From: an uncultured bacterium
GTDB lineage: Bacteria; Armatimonadota; UBA5829
NCBI GenBank assembly: GCA_938074205.1
Contig: CALJES010000012.1
Location: 62,001 to 126,000, forward strand
DNA length: 64,000 bases
Direction: 5' to 3'
Positions 47,686 through 57,231 of the stretch are shown here, piece after piece; position 1 is the stretch's first letter; each line of letters begins with the position of its first letter. The position numbers and the translations under genes are program-made. The notes under the pieces were generated by a model, which did no database searches, was not told the origin of the DNA, and saw only the letters and a program-made list of their open reading frames with translations.

Positions 47686-49917
47686 GTGGTGCAGAAATGG
47701 TCCTGGTCAGCTGCAGTTTGTGCGATTGCTGCGGTTGTCGTCCTCGCAGCAAGTTCCTCATCGGCGGCGGCCGGCCAAACTGCAGATGTCGGTGACCGCA
47801 CTCTACCCCGCAAGCTCGTCGTTGTCGTGGCCAATCGTCTTATCCTGTCCGACTTCACCGATCCACAACTGAGACTGCCCAACATCTCGCGTTTAATAAG
47901 GGAAGGCGCACTCGGTCTGATCAGCCCTAACTGCGAACATCCTCGCACCGAAGCCGCCGTGCTGATGACGGCAAGTGCGGGCTATAGGTGTCCGGGCAGC
48001 GATTTCTTAAACGAGTTTTATGACTCAGATGAGTCGATCCCCTCAACTAACGAGAGTGCTGCAGAAGCTTTTCGCATCCGCACTGGGAGAATCGGGCCGC
48101 AGGGAGCCGCTTTGTTTTTGGGATACGGTCCTGCTCTCAGGCTACTTCGGGAACAAGGATTGCTGCCACAGTTTGGGCGCATAGGCGATGCAGTGCACTT
48201 AGCTGGAGGCAAGACTTGCGTGATCGGCAATGCTGACCTTGACCAGCTTCAGCCGAATCGTGCCTACGCAGTACTCGCTGTTGATTCGGACGGCATAATT
48301 GATATTGGTTTACTGCACGTGTCCGGTAGGCAAACCGTTGGATGCTTGCCGGGAATCGATGTGGACCTGCTTGTCGAAACTACACTAAAGTGCCTGGATA
48401 GAGCCGACTTGATTGTTCTGAACTTTGGCGAATCCACAATTCTCGATGCTATTAAGATGCATCTGTCAGACACAGCCTATCAAACCCACAGGAAATCTAT
48501 GCTGCGCCGGCTCGATAAACTTGTGGGTCGCCTTATCGAAGCCGAGCGCAGGAGCCTGTGCGACGCGGTAGTTCTCGCGTCCTTTAGCGTCCCGAAAAAC
48601 GGCTACTGGAATCGACTGACGCCTATACTTGTATGGAGTCCTGAAAGCAAGCACAAGCTGCTAACGTCGGTCACTACTCGAACAGCCGGCCTTTTGGCAG
48701 CAAGTGACTTCCCCGGGTTGGTTGAAGGTCTACAGTGTCCTCATCTCCTTTATCGCAACCGCAATCTCTGCAGCGGATCGTTTGACACAGTGCGCAGACT
48801 AGACGCTCGCGTTTACGCAAACCACACTTTACTTATGCCGATAGGGTGGGTGTTTGGCGCCACGGCTGCTTTATCTCTTACGGCCGCTTCGGTGACCACA
48901 GCTTTTCGGCTGCGGGTTAGGCGTATCTTAAGGTCGGCAATTTTGATTGGATTGCTCACGTGTCTAGTGGCACCACTCGCAATGCTGGTTGCAGTCTTAG
49001 GACCGCCATCTGTTTGGTTGTATGCCGCGATCACAATAGGAGTCGCTGTAACTGCCGGTGTCCTGTCTCGTATAGCGTTTAGGCGCTCGGCGGTCGCAGT
49101 GCTTTTTGGTTTAACCGCCCTTGCCGTCATTATCGACGCACTCACTGGTTGCAATCTTTGCAAGTTCGCCCTACCTAGTTCTTTCCAGTTGGAAGGTTAT
49201 CGATATTATGGTGTCGGTAATGAGTACGCGGCTGTGTTGATCTGTGCATGTGCGCTACTCCTACTCGTTGCGGGACGTGCGAGACGTGCTGGGTCGGCGG
49301 CTGCGTTGGGAGCTGTTGTCGTTAGCGTACTGGGATTCGGAAGGCTAGGCAGTAATCTTGGGGGGGCAGCAGCAGCGGTCGTCACATTCTGCCTGATGTA
49401 TGTCGCGCTGCGGAACGGCCGTTTCAGAGCTCGTCACATTGTAGGTGCGTTTGCAGCCGCGCTGGCTGTGGGAGCTACGTTGGCTTGGGCGGACTGGGCT
49501 TTGTTTGGCGATTCGAGCTCCCACGGCGGCAAGCTGGTGTCCATCTTTCTTTCACGAGGAGAAAGTTCACAGGCCCCGCTTTTTGGTGGATTTCGAGGGG
49601 TGTTGCTTCTGGCTGCGCGCAAGTGCCTTATGAATTTACGCATAACTATATCCGAGCACGCGCAGAATGCTTACATTACTTTCGCGCCGTTTATCGCGCT
49701 TTGGTTATGGAAGGCGCAGCCAAGACTCGCTATGGCTTTGACGCCAGATGACCGAGCGAATGCAGGTCTCAAGGCACTGGTTGTTGGGGCGATAGCGACT
49801 TTTATTCTGAACGACTCCGGGATAGTCATGGCTGCTATAATGCTCGGGATGACAGCAGCTGCCCTGCTGTATATTCTTCTAGAACAGGATTCCGATGGCG
49901 AGAATTGTTGCTCTTGA
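47686..49917 (+). CDS. Membrane protein with degenerate alkaline-phosphatase-like domain
   Basis: 743 residues from GTG 47686, with GGAG about 11 nt upstream; the gene starts right after the alaS stop. A signal-like N-terminus (WSAAVCAIAAVVVLAASSSSAAA) is followed by a domain of about 350 residues with AlkP-superfamily layout (VVVVANRLILSDF, LPNISRLIREGALGLISPN, ASAGYRCPG). The usual metal-binding Asp of the first strand is Asn here and other ligands are unclear. The C-terminal half has eight or more membrane helices, from residue about 380 (LLMPIGWVFGATAALSLTAA) to 735. It sits between alaS and ruvX, with 23 bp overlap to ruvX. The function is unknown; envelope-glycan processing is a guess. 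Confidence 0.75.
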   Translation: MVQKWSWSAAVCAIAAVVVLAASSSSAAAGQTADVGDRTLPRKLVVVVANRLILSDFTDPQLRLPNISRLIREGALGLISPNCEHPRTEAAVLMTASAGYRCPGSDFLNEFYDSDESIPSTNESAAEAFRIRTGRIGPQGAALFLGYGPALRLLREQGLLPQFGRIGDAVHLAGGKTCVIGNADLDQLQPNRAYAVLAVDSDGIIDIGLLHVSGRQTVGCLPGIDVDLLVETTLKCLDRADLIVLNFGESTILDAIKMHLSDTAYQTHRKSMLRRLDKLVGRLIEAERRSLCDAVVLASFSVPKNGYWNRLTPILVWSPESKHKLLTSVTTRTAGLLAASDFPGLVEGLQCPHLLYRNRNLCSGSFDTVRRLDARVYANHTLLMPIGWVFGATAALSLTAASVTTAFRLRVRRILRSAILIGLLTCLVAPLAMLVAVLGPPSVWLYAAITIGVAVTAGVLSRIAFRRSAVAVLFGLTALAVIIDALTGCNLCKFALPSSFQLEGYRYYGVGNEYAAVLICACALLLLVAGRARRAGSAAALGAVVVSVLGFGRLGSNLGGAAAAVVTFCLMYVALRNGRFRARHIVGAFAAALAVGATLAWADWALFGDSSSHGGKLVSIFLSRGESSQAPLFGGFRGVLLLAARKCLMNLRITISEHAQNAYITFAPFIALWLWKAQPRLAMALTPDDRANAGLKALVVGAIATFILNDSGIVMAAIMLGMTAAALLYILLEQDSDGENCCS

Positions 49918-50347
49918 TGTTGGCGACGCAACTATAGGCATAGCTGCCACCGACGAGTTGCAATTGGTGGCGTTTCCCGTGTGCACCTTGCGGCGCAGCC
50001 GGAGTCTGAGTGCGGATCTGAAAATGGTCGAGAATGCTGTTCGTGAGCTGGAGGCAGACAAGGTTGTAGTCGGTCTACCTCTTGATCAAGAAGGCAAGGA
50101 GGGTAAACAGGCTGCGAAGGTGAAAGACTTCTCAAGTCGGCTAGCTGGGCGCCTGAATGTGCCCGTTGAGCTGTGGGATGAGAGGTTCAGCAGTGCTGAT
50201 GCTGAGGAGCGTCTTCTGGATCTCGATGTGTCCAGGAAGAAACGAAAGGAGCGAATACACGCGGCGGCAGCAGCAGTCATTCTGGAGAGTTATTTGAAGG
50301 AACTGGAGATCCGACGGGTTAGGGGGAAAATTTCTTCCTCAGACTAG
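49895..50347 (+). CDS. ruvX: RuvX/YqgF family Holliday junction resolvase-like protein
   Basis: 150 residues of the RNase H-like YqgF family. The first-strand Asp (ALDVGDATIGIA, Asp8), VVGLPLDQEGKEG, and DERFSSADAEE motifs are intact. The usual third acidic residue in the last helix (VD-AA pattern) is His122 here (RIHAAAAAVIL), so catalysis may be altered. YqgF proteins act in 16S 5'-end processing or Holliday junction resolution. It overlaps the upstream membrane protein by 23 bp and is followed by mltG, as in many bacteria. Confidence 0.9.
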   Translation: MARIVALDVGDATIGIAATDELQLVAFPVCTLRRSRSLSADLKMVENAVRELEADKVVVGLPLDQEGKEGKQAAKVKDFSSRLAGRLNVPVELWDERFSSADAEERLLDLDVSRKKRKERIHAAAAAVILESYLKELEIRRVRGKISSSD

Positions 50348-50426
50348 TGGTTGCCCGAAAGTTGGAGGGGTCTGCGTAGGGGCGTTTTCTGACAGCCGAT
50401 GCTAGCAATCAATCGGACTTGGTGAT

Positions 50427-51476
50427 ATGAAGAATGTAATCTGCATAACAAAAGGCTATATTGTGGTACTTTTAATAGTACTGAACGTTACTGTCTGGAC
50501 TCTGGTCTTAGGTTCGCGCCCTTTGTCTCCCGGCAGCCCCACGTGGACGCGAATTGCAGTTCCAAGAGGAGCCTCTGCTAAGGATGTCGCGGGCATACTC
50601 GCCCAGAATCAGTTGATACGAAGCCCATTCGTGTTTCTGCTAACGTGCCGAATGAGCGGAAAAACGGGCAAACTCAAACCAGGTTTGTACGAACTCAGTC
50701 CGTCGATGAGCGTGCCGGAAATCATACGATCTCTGGTGCGCGGCGAAGCTCTTCAAGCGTGGGTTACCGTACCCGAAGGCTACACAATTCGGCAAATTGG
50801 AGATCTCCTGCAGGAACGTGGGGTGACCGATGCCGAAGCTTTTGTATACGCGGCGATCACAGGCGGATTCAACTTCCCACAATATCCGTTCATAGCCAGT
50901 CGGAGCTTGGAGGGTTATCTGTTTCCGGATACATACCTGATTGCGCGAGGCACGCAACCCCAGCGCGTAATTGAAAGGATGCTGGACGCTTTTGAGCGTA
51001 AGGTCGTAACTCCTTATCGGTGGCAGATAGAACGTGCAGCACTCCGGCACTTTGGCATAGGAAGAGAAGAATTTGCTCAGGGATTGCACAAGCTGTTGAC
51101 GGTTGCGTCTCTCATAGAGCGCGAGGCAAAAATCCCTGAGGACAGACCTCTTATCGCAGCTGTTATCTACAACCGCCTGAAGAAAGGTTTGAAGCTCGAG
51201 ATTGACGCTACGGTCACGTATATCCCCGGCGACAGCCGGGCAAACAAACCCAAGATTTACTACAAGGACCTAAAAGCGGATTCGCCATACAACACCTACT
51301 TACATCCTGGTCTGCCGCCTGGTCCCATATGCAACCCCGGACTTGCCTCCATCAGTGCTGCTCTCGAGCCGGCCAACGTGGATTATCTTTACTACGTGGC
51401 GAAGCCCGACGGCAGCCACGTTTTCAGCAGGAACCTGCGAGAACACAACCGCGCCAAGAGTGCTGTGAGCAGATGA
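50427..51476 (+). CDS. mltG: Endolytic murein transglycosylase MltG (YceG-like)
   Basis: 349 residues. N-terminal membrane anchor (YIVVLLIVLNVTVWTLVLG), a LysM-like subdomain (TVPEGYTIRQIGDLLQERGV), then the catalytic domain with FPDTYLIA, LLTVASLIEREAKIPEDRPLIAAVIYNRL (catalytic Glu in IERE) and DATVTYI. It ends nascent peptidoglycan strands at the outer face of the membrane. No clear SD before ATG 50427. The 79-nt gap to ruvX holds nothing recognised. ruvX-mltG-yqeG-aroE is a common order. Confidence 0.95.
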   Translation: MKNVICITKGYIVVLLIVLNVTVWTLVLGSRPLSPGSPTWTRIAVPRGASAKDVAGILAQNQLIRSPFVFLLTCRMSGKTGKLKPGLYELSPSMSVPEIIRSLVRGEALQAWVTVPEGYTIRQIGDLLQERGVTDAEAFVYAAITGGFNFPQYPFIASRSLEGYLFPDTYLIARGTQPQRVIERMLDAFERKVVTPYRWQIERAALRHFGIGREEFAQGLHKLLTVASLIEREAKIPEDRPLIAAVIYNRLKKGLKLEIDATVTYIPGDSRANKPKIYYKDLKADSPYNTYLHPGLPPGPICNPGLASISAALEPANVDYLYYVAKPDGSHVFSRNLREHNRAKSAVSR

Positions 51477-51500
51477 ACCCTCTAGTGTCATAGGTCTCGA

Positions 51501-51528
51501 TTGGCACAGCTTCTGCATATGGTAAACT
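51501..51528 (+). promoter_or_regulatory. Extended -10 promoter just before yqeG, short leader
   Basis: TTGGCA (51501-51506), 16-bp spacer, TAAACT (51523-51528), with TGG before it. ATG 51538 starts 9 nt later, so the leader would be about 3 nt. No SD site. Confidence 0.5.
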
Positions 51529-51537
51529 ACAGTAAAG

Positions 51538-52086
51538 ATGATGCGACGTATATTGAGTTTATGCCGTCCCGACGAGTCTGTGTCGTGTGTAACGGAAATC
51601 GACCTCGAGCGTCTCATGCACAGAGGCTTCAAGGCACTGCTCTTGGACTTGGATAATACACTCCTACCCTGGCAGTCGCTTGAGATCCCGTCTAACGTCA
51701 GGAATTGGATTGCCAAAGCCGGACTGCTCGGGTTCAGGGTTTGCATAGTATCGAACACTCACAATCCCAAACGTTTGCGGCAAATCGCAGCCCAGATTGG
51801 GGTAGAATGCGTTCATCGCGCCCTGAAACCCCGTAGTGCTGGCTTTGACGCTGCGCTTGCAAAACTGGGTTGTGCGCGTTCGGAAGCAGTGGTCGTGGGC
51901 GACCAGATCTTGACCGATATATTAGGCGGGAACCTTGCAGGGATGCATACAATCCTGGTGGATCCGATGCATCCGAGAGAGTTCATTGGCACAAAGATCG
52001 GTAGGCTCGCAGAGCGGATTCTCGGCCGAAAGCCTGTTGGGAACAAAGCCCAAACCGGCAGCGTCAGAAAAAAGGATACCAGGTGA
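51538..52086 (+). CDS. YqeG family HAD-IIIA-type phosphatase
   Basis: 182 residues. The HAD nucleophile motif DLDNTLLPW (near residue 37) with DxD, motif II Ser/Thr in VSNTHNPK, Lys near LKPRSAG and motif IV VVGDQILTDILGGN are intact. YqeG proteins are cytoplasmic phosphatases, some acting on phosphatidylglycerophosphate (PGP). Its stop overlaps the aroE start by 4 nt. An apparent promoter lies just upstream. The first two codons are both ATG. Confidence 0.9.
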   Translation: MMRRILSLCRPDESVSCVTEIDLERLMHRGFKALLLDLDNTLLPWQSLEIPSNVRNWIAKAGLLGFRVCIVSNTHNPKRLRQIAAQIGVECVHRALKPRSAGFDAALAKLGCARSEAVVVGDQILTDILGGNLAGMHTILVDPMHPREFIGTKIGRLAERILGRKPVGNKAQTGSVRKKDTR

Positions 52087-52931
52087 AGGTGCTCGGAAGC
52101 ACAAAGGTACTGGGTGTTTTTGGTCACCCGATTTCTCACAGCCTCTCGCCCATAATTCATAATGCGGCCATAGAGGCACTGAGTGTTGACTATATATACG
52201 TGCCCTTCCATGTTTTGCCTGAAAGACTCGATGACGCAGTCCGGGGTATAAGATCTTTGCAAATACTCGGGGTAAACATAACCATTCCTCACAAAGAGCG
52301 CGTCATTGAGTATCTCGACGAGGTCGACGAAGCGGCACGTGCAATTGGGTCGGTTAATACGATTATTAACGAAGACGATCGACTGAAGGGGTTTTCGACT
52401 GACGGGCCTGGCTTTTTGAGGTCCGTAGAGGCTGAGTGGGGTAAGGTTGACGGTTGCCGAGTTCTTATACTGGGTGCAGGAGGCTCGGCAAGAGCTGTGG
52501 CGTTTGCCCTAGCGGAAATCGGGTGTGAAATCGTGATCGCTAATCGTACCTATTCACGCGCACAGGAATTGGCTGAGTCGCTAAAGTCGACCAGCAAGAA
52601 TGTGAGCGCCATTCCGCTGGAGCGCGAAGCGATTGCAGAAGCTATAGGCTTTGCCGATTTGCTGGTGAATACGACATCGGTGGGAATGCATCCGGATTCG
52701 GATGCTATCCCGATTCCATCGGACTTGATTCATTCCGGCCTCTTAGTTTACGATTTAATTTACAATCCGCCGCGCACTAAGCTTATTCAGGAAGCAGTTG
52801 CCAGGGGCGCGAAAGCGATCAATGGGCTGAAGATGCTGGTCTATCAGGGTGCTCTCTCGTTTGAAATGTGGACCGGTATCAAGCCTCCCGTGGATGTCAT
52901 GGAGCACGCGGCGGCTTGTGCTTTGGGGTAG
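52083..52931 (+). CDS. aroE: Shikimate dehydrogenase (NADP+)
   Basis: 282 residues. The substrate-binding loop SHSLSPIIHNAA (with Ser residues contacting shikimate) and the catalytic Lys in NITIPHKE are intact, then the Rossmann motif GAGGSARAVAFAL (near residue 130) and NTTSVGMHPDSDAIP. It reduces 3-dehydroshikimate to shikimate in aromatic amino acid synthesis. It begins as GTG, overlapping the upstream gene by 4 nt, and pilB starts 7 nt after it, so it may be co-transcribed with the pilus genes. Confidence 0.95.
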   Translation: MKVLGSTKVLGVFGHPISHSLSPIIHNAAIEALSVDYIYVPFHVLPERLDDAVRGIRSLQILGVNITIPHKERVIEYLDEVDEAARAIGSVNTIINEDDRLKGFSTDGPGFLRSVEAEWGKVDGCRVLILGAGGSARAVAFALAEIGCEIVIANRTYSRAQELAESLKSTSKNVSAIPLEREAIAEAIGFADLLVNTTSVGMHPDSDAIPIPSDLIHSGLLVYDLIYNPPRTKLIQEAVARGAKAINGLKMLVYQGALSFEMWTGIKPPVDVMEHAAACALG

Positions 52932-52937
52932 CTCTCA

Positions 52938-54752
52938 ATGGCAATGGTGAGAAAAGACCTTGGAGACGTGTTGGTTGCTAAGGGGATAATAACCCCAGAG
53001 CAGCTGGCTCAGGCACGCGAAGTTCAGCGCGCAGCTCCTGGGGATATCGGTCGCATTGTTATCGATCTTGGCTTTGCTGACGAAAGGTCGGTAACAGAAG
53101 CTCGGGCTTCAGCGATGGGGGTTCCTTTTGTTGACCTATCCACTCAGCGTGTCGATCCGTCCGCCATAAGCGCTGTGCCCGAACAGGTAGCCCGCAGACA
53201 TAAGATTCTTCCCATCTCTAAGAATGGCAATAAGCTGGTCATTGCAGTGGTTAACCCCAACGATCCGGTGGCAATTCAGGATGTCAGACTCACCAGCGGC
53301 GCTCAGCAGATCGGTATTGCCTTAGCCACGGAAGACGACATAATGGCTGCGATTGATCGGTACTATAAGGCCGGCGGCACGGGTGGGGAAGTCGTTCCTA
53401 TGGGTGATACCACAACAGTGGGTTCTGGTACTGCGCCTACAGGTCCGGCAGGAGGTCCCACAGGTGCAGGAGCCGGACTGGCTGGCTTGTCGGCTGACCT
53501 CAGGAAAGATATCGCCAGCTATGGTGCGCGGGAAGACATTCCTGAGGAGGATACGGAAAGCACTGCGCGGGTTGCTGAAGAAGCTCCCATCGTCCGCATT
53601 GCCAACACGATTATTATCCAGGCGATCAAGGATGGAGCAAGCGATATCCACGTAGAGCCTGAGGCTCGCGGTGTGCGTGTGCGCTACAGGATTGACGGCG
53701 TTCTGCATGAAGTAATGCCTCTGCCCAAGTATATCGACAAGCCTCTGATTTCCAGACTGAAGATTATGTCCGGAATGGATATCGCCGAGAGGCGAGTTCC
53801 GCAGGACGGGCGTATACCCATTCGATACGAAAACAAGGACTACGACCTACGCGTTTCCTGTCTGCCTACGATCCACGGCGAAAAGATTGTTATGCGAATA
53901 CTGGATAAGTCCAGCGTATTGATCGGTTTGAACAAGCTGGGCTTTACTCCTGAGGTGCAGGCACAGGTCGAAGAACTTGTCTCCCAGCCGAATGGTATGT
54001 TCTTGTCAACGGGACCTACCGGAAGTGGGAAGACCACCACTCAGTACTCGATACTGCACAAGCTGAACTCACCGGAAAAGAACATAATCACGATCGAAGA
54101 TCCGGTGGAGTACCAGCTTCCCGGAATATCGCAAGTTCAGGTGCATAAGAAAGCAGGACTAACTTTCGCTACTGCTCTGCGAGCATTCCTGCGACAGGAC
54201 CCGGACATAATAATGGTCGGCGAGATGCGCGACATTGAGACAGCCAGCATAGCCGTTGAAGCTTCCCTCACAGGTCACCTCGTTCTTTCCACGCTTCATA
54301 CGAATGACGCACCCAGCGCAATAATTCGTATGGTAGATATGGGTGTTGAACCTTACCTGGTATCTGCTACGGTAATCGGCGTGCTGGCACAGAGGTTGGG
54401 CAGACGGATTTGCACAAAGTGCAAGAAGCCTTATGAAGTCCGAGCCGAAGAGCTGCGCAGATTCGGATTTAAGCCCAAGAATCCAGATGAAGTAGTTACG
54501 CTCTGGAGGGGTGAAGGCTGCGAGGCGTGTCACCATACGGGCTATAAAGGCAGGATCGGTATTTACGAATTGATGAGGGTAAACGACGAAATCGCCGAAC
54601 TCATAGTCCGACACGCTCCGTTGGCAGATATCCGAGAGGCAGCCAAGGCAAACGGAATGCACGAGCTTCGTGAGGACGGACTCGAGAAGGTGCTACAGGG
54701 TATTACCACCCCGGACGAAGTAATGCGCGTCGTCTTCACTGCCGGACACTAA
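52938..54752 (+). CDS. pilB: Type IV pilus assembly ATPase PilB/GspE
   Basis: 604 residues. An N-terminal MshEN-type domain (GDVLVAKGIITPEQLAQA) is followed by a Thr/Gly/Pro-rich linker (about residues 155-185). The core has Walker A GPTGSGKTTTQYS, the Asp box (IIMVGEMRDIETA), the His box and the tetracysteine zinc module CTKCKKPYE..CEACHHTGYKG. It powers pilin polymerisation at the inner membrane. It is 7 nt after aroE and begins the pilB-pilT-pilC-pilD run. Confidence 0.96.
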   Translation: MAMVRKDLGDVLVAKGIITPEQLAQAREVQRAAPGDIGRIVIDLGFADERSVTEARASAMGVPFVDLSTQRVDPSAISAVPEQVARRHKILPISKNGNKLVIAVVNPNDPVAIQDVRLTSGAQQIGIALATEDDIMAAIDRYYKAGGTGGEVVPMGDTTTVGSGTAPTGPAGGPTGAGAGLAGLSADLRKDIASYGAREDIPEEDTESTARVAEEAPIVRIANTIIIQAIKDGASDIHVEPEARGVRVRYRIDGVLHEVMPLPKYIDKPLISRLKIMSGMDIAERRVPQDGRIPIRYENKDYDLRVSCLPTIHGEKIVMRILDKSSVLIGLNKLGFTPEVQAQVEELVSQPNGMFLSTGPTGSGKTTTQYSILHKLNSPEKNIITIEDPVEYQLPGISQVQVHKKAGLTFATALRAFLRQDPDIIMVGEMRDIETASIAVEASLTGHLVLSTLHTNDAPSAIIRMVDMGVEPYLVSATVIGVLAQRLGRRICTKCKKPYEVRAEELRRFGFKPKNPDEVVTLWRGEGCEACHHTGYKGRIGIYELMRVNDEIAELIVRHAPLADIREAAKANGMHELREDGLEKVLQGITTPDEVMRVVFTAGH

Positions 54753-54796
54753 AGTATCGACACAACTATAACTAGTCACGCTGGAGGGACAGTGGC

Positions 54797-55978
54797 TTGA
54801 CTGAGATGACTGCGAAGACTGCTGGACACTATCTGGCAGATATGGCTAAGAGGGCTGGTCAGCCCAAATCGTTGGATGAAACCCATGCCGATGACCTGCT
54901 GCGCGAGGTAGTTGAGCGAGGGGCAAGCGACTTGCACATTGCGGTAGGCGTGCCGCCGGTGCTGCGCATCGATGGGCAACTGGTTCCACTTAACTATGAA
55001 AAGTTTGCCCCTATTCAGACTCAGAGGATGATCTACGACATCCTCACCGACGAACAGATACAGCGCTTTGAAGAGACATGGGAGCTGGACTTTTCCTATT
55101 CCTTGCAGCAGGTCGCAAGGTTTAGGGTCAACGTTTTCAAAGACAAAGGTAACGTGGCGGCAGCTTTCCGGTTGATCCCGATGAAGATTCCGACGATTCG
55201 TGAGCTTGGTCTGCCGCCGGTACTCGAGACTATTGCTCGCAGGCCGAGAGGTTTGGTTTTAGTTACGGGACCGACCGGCTCGGGTAAATCCACAACGCTC
55301 GCGGCGATGATCAACCAAATCAACCACGAGCGGAGTCTGCACATAATTACCATTGAAGACCCCATCGAGTATCTCCATCAGCATCGGATGTCGATCATTA
55401 ACCAGCGCGAGGTCGGCCAGGACACCAAGGAGTTCGCAAACGCTCTTAGAGCAGCGTTGCGTGAGGACCCAGATGTGATTCTAGTCGGTGAGATGCGCGA
55501 CCTCGAGACTATGCAGAACGCAATCCGAGCTGCTGAAACCGGGCACTTGGTGTTTGCCACTCTACACACTAACTCCGCTGCTCAGACTGTAGACCGAGTC
55601 GTCGACCAGTTCCCGGTGGACCAGCAAGAACAGGTGCGGTTGATGCTTTCGAACAGCTTGGAAGCTGTTATTTGTCAACAGCTTCTTCCCAGAGCCGGTA
55701 TGCCGGGACGCGTGTGTGCGATGGAAATTATGATTGCAACACCTGCCGTGCGCAACCTAATTCGCGAAGCGAAAGCTCACCAGTTGCCGTCAATAATACA
55801 GACAAGCGGTGCCGTGGGCATGCAGACAATGGATCAGCACCTGCGCGATTTGTACCTGAAAGGTATAATCACTTACGAGGACGCGCTCGCACGAGCGATG
55901 AACGTTGAAGAGCTGAAAAACATGATTAATGCCGCGATGAGCGGAACCCCTGCCACAAGCGGTAGTGCACGGCGGTGA
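54797..55978 (+). CDS. pilT: Type IV pilus retraction ATPase PilT
   Basis: 393 residues. TTG 54797 is chosen because GGAGG ends 9 nt upstream; the ATG at 54806 is 18 nt from it. Walker A GPTGSGKSTTLAAM, Asp box VGEMRDLETMQNAIRAAETGH (AIRAAETGH is a PilT signature) and GHLVFATLHTNSA. Hexameric motor that depolymerises the pilus for twitching or DNA uptake. It is 44 nt after pilB and 11 nt before pilC. The presence of PilT favours a retractile pilus rather than a pure type II secretion system. Confidence 0.96.
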   Translation: MTEMTAKTAGHYLADMAKRAGQPKSLDETHADDLLREVVERGASDLHIAVGVPPVLRIDGQLVPLNYEKFAPIQTQRMIYDILTDEQIQRFEETWELDFSYSLQQVARFRVNVFKDKGNVAAAFRLIPMKIPTIRELGLPPVLETIARRPRGLVLVTGPTGSGKSTTLAAMINQINHERSLHIITIEDPIEYLHQHRMSIINQREVGQDTKEFANALRAALREDPDVILVGEMRDLETMQNAIRAAETGHLVFATLHTNSAAQTVDRVVDQFPVDQQEQVRLMLSNSLEAVICQQLLPRAGMPGRVCAMEIMIATPAVRNLIREAKAHQLPSIIQTSGAVGMQTMDQHLRDLYLKGIITYEDALARAMNVEELKNMINAAMSGTPATSGSARR

Positions 55979-55989
55979 GGTGATCTGAA

Positions 55990-57219
55990 ATGCCGAACTT
56001 CGCATACAGTATTCGCGACGCGACCGGCGCGGTCTTCGGCGGAACATCCGAAGCCGAAAACGAGGAGATTCTTCGTAGGAGACTTACTGAGCAAGGCTTC
56101 ACGGTTGTCGAGATCAAGCAGGTCAAGGGCGGTGCGAAGCGCGTTGGTGGATTCGGTGGTGTCAAGAAGACCGAGCTGGCGGTGATGTGTCGTCAGTTCT
56201 CAACTATGATAGACGCCGGCGTAAACTTGGTCCGGTGTCTGACGGTTTTGTCTGAACAATCCACCAGTCCGAAGCTCCGCGCTATTCTGAACGATATCCG
56301 AGCAGAAGTCGAAGGGGGCTCTACACTTACGCGGGCTCTAGAGAAGTACCCGAATGTTTTCGACCGCCTTTTTGTTGGTTTGGTGAACGCAGGTGAGGTC
56401 GGCGGAGCCCTTGAGGAAAGCTTGCAGAGGCTGGCGGGCTTTCTCGAGAAGGACGTAGAGCTTCGGCGGAAAGTCAAGTCGGCTATGACATACCCAATTT
56501 TGGTCATGTGCTTCGCAATAGCGGTCGTAATCGGCTTGATGACTTTCGTGCTGCCGAAGTTTATGATCCTTTTCGAAGACTTGCAAATCAAGGAGCTTCC
56601 TGCTCCTACCATGATGCTCAAGGCAACCAGCAACTTTATGGTCCACAAGTGGTATTGGATGATCGCTATTGTTGTGGGCTTTCTTATGGCCTTTCGTATT
56701 TTTGTTCGCACGCGGGTTGGACGCAGGCTGTATGATCGAATCAAGCTGAAGGCTCCTGTTTTGGGCAAGCTGAACCACAAGGTGGCGCTGGCGAGATTTG
56801 CAAGAACGCTTTCCACACTTCTCTCCAGCGGTGTGGGCATCCTGCAGGCGATGGAGACAGTTGCCGGTACGGTCTCCAATGACATCATAAGCGACGCAAT
56901 ACTGTCTGCCAGAGCGTCGATACGGGAAGGCGAAAGAATTGCAGAACCGTTAGCGCGAAGTAAACTCTTCCCGCCGATGGTTGTGCAGATGATATCGATC
57001 GGCGAAGAATCAGGGTCACTTGACCCAATGCTCGCAAAAGTTGCCGACTTCTACGAAAGCGAGGTGGAAGCCGCATTAGAGAGCCTTACTTCGGCAATTG
57101 AACCTGTATTGATAGTGCTGCTCGGCGTGGTCGCCGGGTTCATAGTTATTTCGATTTTCCTACCGCTCATATCCGTTATTCAGAACCTGTCAAGCGGTGG
57201 TGGTGGCGGCGGAACGTAG
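55990..57219 (+). CDS. pilC: Type IV pilus inner-membrane platform protein PilC/GspF
   Basis: 409 residues. Two GspF domains (residues about 65-190 and 270-395), with membrane helices YPILVMCFAIAVVIGLMTFVLP, WYWMIAIVVGFLMAFRIFV and VLIVLLGVVAGFIVISIFLP. A short Gly tail (SGGGGGGT) ends it. It connects the motor ATPases to pilin addition. ATG 55990 has GAGGTGAT 5 nt upstream, overlapping the pilT 3' region. Confidence 0.96.
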   Translation: MPNFAYSIRDATGAVFGGTSEAENEEILRRRLTEQGFTVVEIKQVKGGAKRVGGFGGVKKTELAVMCRQFSTMIDAGVNLVRCLTVLSEQSTSPKLRAILNDIRAEVEGGSTLTRALEKYPNVFDRLFVGLVNAGEVGGALEESLQRLAGFLEKDVELRRKVKSAMTYPILVMCFAIAVVIGLMTFVLPKFMILFEDLQIKELPAPTMMLKATSNFMVHKWYWMIAIVVGFLMAFRIFVRTRVGRRLYDRIKLKAPVLGKLNHKVALARFARTLSTLLSSGVGILQAMETVAGTVSNDIISDAILSARASIREGERIAEPLARSKLFPPMVVQMISIGEESGSLDPMLAKVADFYESEVEAALESLTSAIEPVLIVLLGVVAGFIVISIFLPLISVIQNLSSGGGGGGT

Positions 57220-57231
57220 AAACGTAGATCT

